Assembly (NCBI GenBank): GCA_002697475.1
Contig: NZVW01000128.1
Location: forward strand, 1 to 12,148
Length of the DNA: 12,148 bases
Direction of reading: 5' to 3'
Source: Aquimarina sp.
Lineage (GTDB): Bacteria > Bacteroidota > Bacteroidia > Flavobacteriales > Flavobacteriaceae
Position numbers and translations under genes: made by a program. Position 1 is the first letter of the stretch. Each line of letters opens with the position of its first letter. The notes below the pieces were generated by a model that was given only the letters and a program-made list of their open reading frames with translations, was not told the origin of the DNA and searched no databases. This document shows positions 6,564 to 12,148 of this stretch, in pieces.

Positions 6564-7652
6564 ATGGATACATATCCTGAATTTAAAACCACTTTAACCC
6601 CGGACATCCCTTTATCCGGTATTGTAAAATGTACAGTACCCAGTAATATTGCACTGGTAAAGTATTGGGGGAAAAAGGATATTCAGATACCTCAGAATCC
6701 ATCTATCAGCTTTACACTGAATGTTTGTAAAACCGAGACCTCTATTGAATTTGAAAAGAAACAGGTCAGTAATGAGGATTATGAGTTTGAGTTACTTTTT
6801 GAAGGAAAACTTAAACCAGCATTTGAACCTAAGATTAAGTCATTTTTTGAACGGATTGAGGCATATATTCCTTTTTTAAAGGAGTATGTATTTAAGATAG
6901 AAACATCTAATACATTTCCTCATAGTAGTGGAATAGCGTCATCAGCAAGTGGTATGGGAGCATTGGCATATGGTCTAATGCTTATAGAAAAAGAGATTAA
7001 TCCTGATATCTCTGAGTCAGAAATGCTTCAAAAAGCTTCTTTTCTTGCCAGATTAGGTTCAGGTAGTGCCTGTAGAAGTATTGAAGGGCCTATGACCGTT
7101 TGGGGTGAGCACAAGGAAGTAGCAGGTAGCTCAGATTTATATGCTGTTAAAGTGGAGGAGAATGAAATTGATTCCTTCTTTAAAAATTATCAAGATACCA
7201 TTTTACTAATTGATAAAGGACAAAAGGAGGTGAGTAGTACAGTGGGCCATAATCTTATGCATAGGCATCCATACGCATCACAGCGATTTAAGCAGGCTTC
7301 GGAAAATCTTTCGATATTAAAAAAAGCTTTAAAGGATGGTGATTCAGAAACTTTTATTAAAATTGTAGAGAGTGAAGCATTGACATTGCATGCAATGATG
7401 ATGACCTCCATGCCATATTTTATATTAATGAAGCCTAATACCCTTTCGGCTATCGAAAAAATATGGGAATATAGAAAGGATACAGGATCTAAACTGTGCT
7501 TTACACTTGATGCCGGAGCTAATATTCATTTGCTATATCCAGAAGCTGAAAGTGAGCAAATTTTGGATTTTATTAATAATGAGTTAGTTGTGTATTGTGA
7601 GAATGGGCAGTATATTTGCGATAAAATAGGATTAGGAGCAATTATATTGTAA
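6564..7652 (+). CDS. mvaD: Diphosphomevalonate decarboxylase
   Basis: This 362-residue GHMP-superfamily protein is expected to convert mevalonate 5-diphosphate plus ATP to isopentenyl diphosphate, CO2, ADP and phosphate. The N-terminal signature SNIALVKYWGK (27-37) is diagnostic. The ATP loop PHSSGIASSASG is at 119-130. GSGSACRS (165-172) includes Arg171, equivalent to the substrate-binding Arg of yeast and human enzymes. The catalytic Asp316 sits in FTLDAGANIH (313-322). Retention of this Asp argues for a true decarboxylase rather than the archaeal mevalonate-3-kinase relatives. It is soluble, and slightly longer than the roughly 330 residues of many bacterial homologues. It is the first gene of the unit with mevalonate kinase (43-base gap) and the UbiA protein, driven by the TATCTTTG box just upstream. 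Confidence 0.93.
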   Translation: MDTYPEFKTTLTPDIPLSGIVKCTVPSNIALVKYWGKKDIQIPQNPSISFTLNVCKTETSIEFEKKQVSNEDYEFELLFEGKLKPAFEPKIKSFFERIEAYIPFLKEYVFKIETSNTFPHSSGIASSASGMGALAYGLMLIEKEINPDISESEMLQKASFLARLGSGSACRSIEGPMTVWGEHKEVAGSSDLYAVKVEENEIDSFFKNYQDTILLIDKGQKEVSSTVGHNLMHRHPYASQRFKQASENLSILKKALKDGDSETFIKIVESEALTLHAMMMTSMPYFILMKPNTLSAIEKIWEYRKDTGSKLCFTLDAGANIHLLYPEAESEQILDFINNELVVYCENGQYICDKIGLGAIIL

Positions 7653-7695
7653 CTTTATAACAGTTTAAGCTACAAATACATAAAGAAAAGCAAAA

Positions 7696-8634
7696 ATGAA
7701 GGGACCTTTATTTTATTCTAAAATACTTTTGTTTGGTGAATATGGAATCATCAAAGACTCAAAAGGTTTATCAATTCCCTATAATTTCTATAAAGGAGCA
7801 CTTAAAGTTTCTGAACAACCTGATGAGAAGGCTATTCAGTCAAACAGAAGTCTTCATACTTTTGCCAAGTATCTTGAAGAAATCCAAGATAAAGGAGTGG
7901 TATCTTTTGATATTGAAAGATTGAAATCAGATATTGAGTCCGGTATGTATTTCGATAGTAGTATTCCTCAAGGTTATGGTGTAGGAAGTAGCGGAGCTTT
8001 AGTTGCTGCTATTTATGATAAATATGCGGAGGATAAAATCACTATTCTTGAAAATCTTACACGAGAGAAGCTTATAAGATTAAAGGGAATTTTTGCACTT
8101 ATGGAATCTTTCTTTCACGGTAGTAGTTCAGGTTTAGATCCCTTAAACAGTTACTTAAGTCTTCCTATTTTAATTCACTCTAAAGATAATATTGAACCAG
8201 CTGGAATACCTTCTCAGAGCACTGAAGAGAATAAGAAAGGAGCTGTATTCTTGTTGGATAGTGGTGTAGTCGGAGAAACTGCTCCTATGGTTAGCATATT
8301 TATGGAAAATATGAAACAGGAAGGTTTTAGGAATATGCTTAAAAATCAATTCGTAAGGCATACTGATGCCTGTGTAGAAGATTTTCTTAAAGGTGATATA
8401 AAATCGTTATTTTCTAATATTAAGCAGTTATCTCACGTAGTGTTGGATAACTTTAAGCCTATGATACCTAAACAGTTTCATAAGCTATGGCAACAAGGAA
8501 TAGAGTCTAATGATTATTACTTAAAACTTTGCGGATCCGGAGGTGGTGGTTATATTCTTGGTTTTACTCAGGATTATGAAAAAGCAAAAGAAGCACTTAA
8601 AGACTACAAACTTGAAGTAGTTTATAACTTCTAA
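7696..8634 (+). CDS. mvk: Mevalonate kinase (GHMP family)
   Basis: This 312-residue GHMP kinase is expected to phosphorylate mevalonate at the 5-hydroxyl. Lys9 lies in SKILLFGEYGII, matching the mevalonate-kinase start, although the usual GEHAVV reads GEYGII. The ATP loop IPQGYGVGSSGA spans 90-101. Glu137 and the catalytic Asp148 (in SSGLDPLNSY) have the same 11-residue spacing as Glu193 and Asp204 in mammalian enzymes. The C-terminal GHMP motif KLCGSGGGGYILGF is at 277-290. The gene lies between the decarboxylase and the UbiA gene (14-base gap to the latter). Phosphomevalonate kinase, needed between these two steps, is not in the window. Activity as phosphomevalonate kinase cannot be excluded from sequence alone, but the motif spacing favours mevalonate as substrate. 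Confidence 0.85.
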   Translation: MKGPLFYSKILLFGEYGIIKDSKGLSIPYNFYKGALKVSEQPDEKAIQSNRSLHTFAKYLEEIQDKGVVSFDIERLKSDIESGMYFDSSIPQGYGVGSSGALVAAIYDKYAEDKITILENLTREKLIRLKGIFALMESFFHGSSSGLDPLNSYLSLPILIHSKDNIEPAGIPSQSTEENKKGAVFLLDSGVVGETAPMVSIFMENMKQEGFRNMLKNQFVRHTDACVEDFLKGDIKSLFSNIKQLSHVVLDNFKPMIPKQFHKLWQQGIESNDYYLKLCGSGGGGYILGFTQDYEKAKEALKDYKLEVVYNF

Positions 8635-8648
8635 TAAGCATTTTATTT

Positions 8649-9560
8649 ATGCTTTCAAGAAAAAGTAAACTTGTACTACTTAAACTATTAAGTTTATTTT
8701 CGATTGTTAGAGGTTATAATATCTTGGTGATCATAATAGCCCAGTATTTAACATCAATATTTATTCTTGCACCTGACCTGCCACTGGGGAAAGTCATTTT
8801 TGATCCTAATCTTTTTGTAATCGTTATAGCAACCGCAGGAGTGATTGCTGCAGGTTATATTATTAATAATTTCTACGACAAGGAAAAGGATTTGATCAAC
8901 AGACCTCAAAAAACCATGTTGGATAGGTTAGTTAGTCAACAGACAAGATTAACAGGCTATTTTATTCTTAATTTTTTATCGGTCATATTGGCGAGCTATG
9001 TATCCTTTAAGGCCGTAATGTTTTTTGCGGGTTACGTTTTTGGAATTTGGATATACTCACATAAACTAAAGAAATATCCCATAATAGGTAACATAGTAGC
9101 TTCACTTTTAGCTATCACTCCTTTCTTTGCAGTGTTTATTTATTATAAAAATTTTGATGAGGTTATTTTTGTTCATGCATCATTTCTAGTGCTGATCCTA
9201 ATGATCAGGGAGATGACTAAGGATCTTGAAAATCTGAAAGGAGATTTGGCTCAAAATTATAAAACTATTCCTGTGGTTTATGGTGAATCGACATCAAAAC
9301 ATATTATTACCACACTTACCTTATTTTGCGGATTACCTATTTATCTTTTGTTAGCTTACTATGAGGTAGGTTATATGTTTATATATTTTTATGTTTCTAT
9401 TTTTTTGCTTTTAATTTTTCTTATTGGGCTATGGAAATCTAAAGGTAAGATTCAGTACGTATGGCTTCATAATATTTTAAAATTTATTATTGTTCTTGGG
9501 GCTTTTAGCATTGTACTAATTGATGTACATTTAATATTGGATCGTATTTTTTGGGTATAA
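8649..9560 (+). CDS. UbiA-family prenyltransferase, DGGGP synthase-like
   Basis: This 303-residue polytopic membrane protein has about eight or nine hydrophobic segments. Both aspartate-rich UbiA motifs are intact: Asn73, Asp77 and Asp81 in the NxxxDxxxD motif followed by INRP (83-86), and Asp192 and Asp199 in REMTKDLENLKGD (187-199). These bind the Mg-diphosphate of the prenyl donor. The second motif resembles that of geranylgeranylglyceryl-phosphate geranylgeranyltransferases, which add the second isoprenoid chain of archaeal-type ether lipids, and Bacteroidota proteins of this group are commonly given that name. Menaquinone or another aromatic acceptor remains possible. It sits 14 bases after mevalonate kinase, so precursor supply and prenyl transfer are probably co-transcribed. 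The stop codon lies beside the terminator of the convergent gene. Confidence 0.85.
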   Translation: MLSRKSKLVLLKLLSLFSIVRGYNILVIIIAQYLTSIFILAPDLPLGKVIFDPNLFVIVIATAGVIAAGYIINNFYDKEKDLINRPQKTMLDRLVSQQTRLTGYFILNFLSVILASYVSFKAVMFFAGYVFGIWIYSHKLKKYPIIGNIVASLLAITPFFAVFIYYKNFDEVIFVHASFLVLILMIREMTKDLENLKGDLAQNYKTIPVVYGESTSKHIITTLTLFCGLPIYLLLAYYEVGYMFIYFYVSIFLLLIFLIGLWKSKGKIQYVWLHNILKFIIVLGAFSIVLIDVHLILDRIFWV

Positions 9561-9583
9561 AAAAAGCAGTTATACAACTGCTT
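9559..9583 (-). terminator. Rho-independent terminator of minus-strand secreted gene
   Basis: The stem is AAGCAGTT/AACTGCTT (9564-9571 and 9576-9583) with a four-base loop. Read on the minus strand it runs into seven T residues (complement of 9559-9565), giving a standard terminator for the gene at 9612-9944. On the plus strand it is followed by CCC, so it would be a poor terminator for the UbiA gene. Confidence 0.8.
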
Positions 9584-9611
9584 CCCACACAATACCTGGT
9601 TGAACTATTAA

Positions 9612-9944
9612 TTAAGCGTCTTTTTTAATTCTTAAGTCAACCTTAAAAATTTTAGAACTAGGCTTTAATTCCGTATCTACTTTTTTATAGTTTAATCTTG
9701 CCTTTACAAAGCTTTCTACTATACTGTCGTCAGCATCTACAGTTAAAACAACAATTTCTCCTTTATTGTTAACTGTAAATTCAATTTTGGCCATAAGTTC
9801 GTTTTCCACCGTAAACTCTGGACTTTTTAGCAATGTTGCGATTTCATTTCTTAAAGTCTGCTCAGGTCCTTTCACTTCATTGTTAGCAAATGATTTTGTA
9901 ATGCTTAACATACTAATTGCTACTACAATAATTAACTTTTTCAT
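9612..9944 (-). CDS. Small secreted protein of unknown function
   Basis: This 110-residue protein has a signal peptide at 1-20 (Lys-Lys, hydrophobic core, SFA before Asn21). The mature 90 residues start with a helix (LRNEIATLLKSP) and continue as alternating strands: AKIEFTVNNKGEIVVLTVD (52-70), then SIVESFVKARLNYKKV and a final IFKVDLRIKK. This strand-helix-strand order, with a xFxVNxxGEI turn, recalls TonB C-terminal-like and related small Bacteroidota envelope proteins, but similarity is too weak to name a family. It has no cysteines and no lipobox, so it is probably soluble in the periplasm. It is a single-gene unit with a TATCTTTG promoter box about 49 bases upstream and its own terminator. 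Coding status is supported by the signal peptide and the flanking signals. Confidence 0.78.
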   Translation of the reverse strand: MKKLIIVVAISMLSITKSFANNEVKGPEQTLRNEIATLLKSPEFTVENELMAKIEFTVNNKGEIVVLTVDADDSIVESFVKARLNYKKVDTELKPSSKIFKVDLRIKKDA

Positions 9945-9992
9945 CTTTTTCTAATTTGGGTTTTAAGTTTTGTTCGTTTTAATTTTACAATT

Positions 9993-10000
9993 CAAAGATA
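9993..10000 (-). promoter_or_regulatory. Promoter -7 box of minus-strand secreted gene
   Basis: CAAAGATA on the plus strand reads TATCTTTG on the minus strand, an exact TAnnTTTG match 48 bases before the ATG at 9944. A TTG element at the expected upstream distance is not visible, so the call rests on the -7 box alone. Confidence 0.5.
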
Positions 10001-10081
10001 TTTTAGATCCCTTTCTTTTCTTGAATTTAAAAGTTATCAGAAGGTATTAGTATGATTACCTTTAGGTAAATAATCAGGTAG

Positions 10082-10320
10082 GTTAACAATTAGAACAGAT
10101 TGAGAAGTTGATGATGTTTTTCTTCCGATTGTGATTTTTATGCAGAGGTTTATTTTGGTTTTAATAGTAAGTGTTAGAATTCATAATTTTGTTTAAGGAT
10201 TCATCAAAAACTACGACTCAGCCAATGTTTCTAAATTGTTAACTGCAATAGTTTTTAAAATTCTAGAACAGATATTTAAGTGTTGTTTTTCAGTAGTTTA
10301 CATCTTAAATAATTGTTAAC
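10082..10320. repeat. Three copies of AATTGTTAAC motif
   Basis: GTTAACAATTA lies at 10082-10092 (inverted), AATTGTTAAC at 10234-10243 and TAATTGTTAAC at 10310-10320. Copies one and three are exact reverse complements over 11 bases. A nine-base match (ATTGTTAAC) also lies inside the secreted gene at 9765-9773. They could be regulator sites for the nitrilase, or chance in AT-rich DNA. Confidence 0.35.
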
Positions 10321-10441
10321 ATAAGAACTTGTTTTGCTAATATTCGTTAAACTGAAGATAGAACAAAAGATAAACGGTTTAGAGAACTTATATTTTATGA
10401 AATTTGAGTGTTAGGTACAATTTTTATTAACTCTTAGTTAT

Positions 10442-11401
10442 ATGATTACAAGCAATTTGCTGAAAGTGGGTTTAGCTCAAGTGGCTCCGGTGTGGTTAGA
10501 CAGGAAAAATACTATTCTGAAAATTGAAAAGCTAATTGAAGAAGCAGCCACTAGGGGAGTAGAGCTTTTAGTTTTTGGCGAATCTTATTTACCCGGATAT
10601 CCTTTTTGGATTTCGCTTACGGATGGTGCAAGGTTTGATAGTAAAGTCCAAAAGGAAATACACGCATATTATGCTAAAAATGCGGTTAGTATAGAAGATG
10701 GGGATTTGGATTCAATCTGTGCAAGAGCTGCGAAACATAAAATTGCTCTTTATCTGGGGATCATAGAACGACCTTTGGACAGGGGCGGGCATAGTTTGTA
10801 TGCATCCTTAGTGTATATTAATAGCAAAGGTCAAATACAATCAGTTCATAGAAAATTACAACCAACCTATGAAGAAAGATTAACGTGGTCACCAGGTGAC
10901 GGCAACGGATTGGTAACTCATAAGCTCAAGCAATTTACAGTAGGAGGGTTAAACTGTTGGGAAAACTGGATGCCGCTACCAAGAACAGCTTTGTACGCTC
11001 AGGGTGAGAACCTACATATTGCAGTTTGGCCTGGAAATGATTTTAACACAAAGGATATTACCCGATTTATAGCAAGGGAGTCAAGATCATATGTTATATC
11101 TGTGTCTTCTCTTATGACAAGGACCGATTTTCCAGAAACCACTCCTCATTTACAAGAAATTTTGGCTAATGCCCCTGATGTTTTAGCTAATGGGGGATCA
11201 TGTATTGCTTCTCCTGATGGAGAATGGTTGTTAGAACCAGTGATTCTTGAAGAAGGTCTAATAGTACAAACTCTGGATTTTGATAAGGTTTATCAGGAGC
11301 GACAAAATTTTGACCCTGTGGGGCATTATTCTCGTCCGGATATAACTAAACTAAGTGTTAATAGAGATCGTCAAAGTACTGTCGTATTTAAAGACATATA
11401 A
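10442..11401 (+). CDS. Nitrilase (branch 1, carbon-nitrogen hydrolase)
   Basis: This 319-residue protein has the usual length for nitrilases, which hydrolyse nitriles to a carboxylic acid and ammonia. The catalytic set is complete: Glu47 in GESYLPGYPFW (46-56), Lys138 in HRKLQPTYEERLTW (136-149), Glu145 in the same stretch, and the nucleophile Cys172 in GGLNCWENWMPL (168-179). The CWENxMPL form separates true nitrilases from amidases and beta-ureidopropionases, whose cysteine region differs. Cytoplasmic, and probably assembled as spirals or large oligomers as in relatives. Substrate class (aliphatic, aryl or arylacetonitrile) cannot be decided. It stands alone between the long repeat-bearing spacer and the pseudouridine synthase gene, which has its own promoter. 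No nitrile hydratase, amidase or aldoxime gene is nearby. Confidence 0.9.
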   Translation: MITSNLLKVGLAQVAPVWLDRKNTILKIEKLIEEAATRGVELLVFGESYLPGYPFWISLTDGARFDSKVQKEIHAYYAKNAVSIEDGDLDSICARAAKHKIALYLGIIERPLDRGGHSLYASLVYINSKGQIQSVHRKLQPTYEERLTWSPGDGNGLVTHKLKQFTVGGLNCWENWMPLPRTALYAQGENLHIAVWPGNDFNTKDITRFIARESRSYVISVSSLMTRTDFPETTPHLQEILANAPDVLANGGSCIASPDGEWLLEPVILEEGLIVQTLDFDKVYQERQNFDPVGHYSRPDITKLSVNRDRQSTVVFKDI

Positions 11402-11424
11402 TGTTATTACGTCTGTTAAAAGAT

Positions 11425-11432
11425 TATCTTTG
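11425..11432 (+). promoter_or_regulatory. Promoter -7 box of pseudouridine synthase gene
   Basis: TATCTTTG exactly matches the TAnnTTTG element and ends 15 bases before the ATG at 11448. An ATG triplet at 11401-11403, 21 bases upstream, is one mismatch from the expected TTG. This suggests transcription independent of the nitrilase gene. Confidence 0.55.
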
Positions 11433-11447
11433 CCAAAAATTATAAAA

Positions 11448-12148
11448 ATGAGTAGAGGAGGAAATACTGGAAAAGGAAAAAGTAGTGGAAGACAGGGAGG
11501 TAAAGCTGGAGGCAAATCGTATGCAAGAGGTAATGCTCCTATTCGTAAAGCTACTACAGCTCATAAAAAAACAGAATCTGATGAAATCAGGTTGAATAAG
11601 TACATTGCTAATAGCGGAGTCTGTTCAAGAAGAGAAGCAGATTTGTATATACAAACCGGAAGTGTTTGGGTTAATGGTAAGCCTGTTACCGAAATGGGAT
11701 ATAAAGTGAAACTTACTGATGAGGTAAAGTTTGATGGAAGAACTATAACTCCCGAAAAGAAGGAGTATATTTTACTTAATAAACCTAAAGGCTATGTTAC
11801 TTCGACCAGTCCTGAAAAATCTAAAACCGTAATGGAATTAGTTGCTAATGCTTCTAAATCCAGACTTAAACCAGTAGACAGACTAGGAAGAAATTCAATG
11901 GGTTTATTGCTGTTTACTAATGATGATCAATTAGAGAAAAAATTAAACGATTATAGAGTAGAGTATCGCAAAATCTATCACGTAGAATTGGATAAAAACT
12001 TTAAAGCCGAAGACTTAGAAAAACTTTCTAAAGGAATTAAGTTGGAAGAAGGCTTTATTCGTATTGATGAGGTTAATTATGTAGAGGGTGCCAGCAAAAA
12101 GGAAGTTGGGATACAACTACAATCGTCTAAAAATGAAATAGTCAGAAA
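11448..12148 (+). CDS. RluB/RsuA-family pseudouridine synthase (partial, altered active site)
   Basis: The first 233 codons are present; the gene runs off the window. Residues 1-45 are a low-complexity basic tail rich in Gly, Lys and Ser, common in Bacteroidota homologues. An S4 RNA-binding domain follows (EIRLNKYIANSGVCSRREAD, about 46-65, to about 98). The catalytic domain begins with EYILLNKPKGYVTS. Such enzymes isomerise uridine to pseudouridine in 23S or 16S rRNA. The active-site motif, normally GRLDxxTxGLLLFTNDG, reads DRLGRNSMGLLLFTNDD (144-160): the Asp and Gly have changed places, so Gly147 sits where the catalytic Asp is expected and Asp144 lies three residues earlier. The downstream KIYHVELD stretch, with the conserved Tyr, is retained and the frame is open. 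It may be a specialised or inactive family member. Confidence 0.85.
   Translation, partial: MSRGGNTGKGKSSGRQGGKAGGKSYARGNAPIRKATTAHKKTESDEIRLNKYIANSGVCSRREADLYIQTGSVWVNGKPVTEMGYKVKLTDEVKFDGRTITPEKKEYILLNKPKGYVTSTSPEKSKTVMELVANASKSRLKPVDRLGRNSMGLLLFTNDDQLEKKLNDYRVEYRKIYHVELDKNFKAEDLEKLSKGIKLEEGFIRIDEVNYVEGASKKEVGIQLQSSKNEIVR

Larger units (their letters stand above)
9945..10441. other. Non-coding region upstream of nitrilase gene
   Basis: This 497-base stretch is the longest gene-free interval of the window and is strongly AT-rich. It contains the promoter box of the minus-strand secreted gene (9993-10000) and three copies of an AATTGTTAAC motif between 10082 and 10320. No ORF with a plausible start and coding character, no tRNA-like fold and no terminator stands out. 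No TAnnTTTG box was found for the nitrilase; either a degenerate promoter or an alternative sigma factor is used. Confidence 0.55.

Noticed and set aside
9766..9954. Short plus-strand frame with a hydrophobic product, antisense to the secreted gene
   Set aside because: Its hydrophobicity is the mirror image of the signal peptide region on the other strand. It has no promoter or conserved motif.
11448..12148. Frameshift or pseudogene in the pseudouridine synthase
   Set aside because: The frame stays open to the window edge, and the S4 domain and most of the catalytic domain are well preserved. The change is confined to the swapped residues.
1..12148. CRISPR array, tRNA or rRNA genes, prophage, toxin-antitoxin or defence genes
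   Set aside because: No regular repeats with spacers, no tRNA-like arms, and no protein with such motifs were seen on either strand.

Overview
The window looks like chromosomal DNA of a Bacteroidota species, probably a marine member of the Cytophagales or Flavobacteriia (inference, no database search). Supporting signs are the AT-rich base composition, A-rich start contexts with no Shine-Dalgarno motif, several TAnnTTTG promoter boxes of the Bacteroidota housekeeping type, and the mevalonate-pathway gene set found in this phylum. I see no tRNA, rRNA, CRISPR array, insertion sequence, prophage gene or integration site.

Left part (1-5290). A small secreted PepSY-like protein lies on the minus strand, with a bidirectional terminator at 31-60. 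A 315-base spacer carrying a clear promoter follows. Then comes a tightly packed plus-strand operon: a glutaryl-CoA-dehydrogenase-like flavoenzyme, a cytoplasmic glycerophosphodiester phosphodiesterase, a YhiN/RdsA-type flavoprotein and a DUF1697 protein, joined by gaps of 4, -4 and 0 bases. A secreted protein with an NTF2-like N-terminal half follows and converges on a tetR gene. A perfect 48-base palindrome runs exactly from one stop codon to the other.

Middle part (5291-9611). On the minus strand are tspO (GTG start) and, downstream of it, a TetR regulator. Divergently transcribed is the metabolic core of the window: diphosphomevalonate decarboxylase, mevalonate kinase and a UbiA-family prenyltransferase resembling the archaeal-type geranylgeranylglyceryl-phosphate geranylgeranyltransferase. 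Together they suggest that isoprenoid precursor synthesis is physically linked to a prenyl-transfer step. Phosphomevalonate kinase, HMG-CoA reductase/synthase, prenyl diphosphate synthase and GGGP synthase are not in the window.

Right part (9612-12148). A small secreted protein on the minus strand has its own promoter and terminator. A 497-base non-coding stretch holds three copies of an AATTGTTAAC motif. Then come a branch-1 nitrilase with an intact catalytic set and the first 233 codons of an RluB/RsuA-family pseudouridine synthase. In the latter, the catalytic motif GRLD reads DRLG, so the usual catalytic aspartate position is occupied by glycine. Nothing here is clearly a new system. The most unusual signals are the altered pseudouridine synthase motif, the stop-to-stop palindrome and the mevalonate/prenyltransferase cluster.
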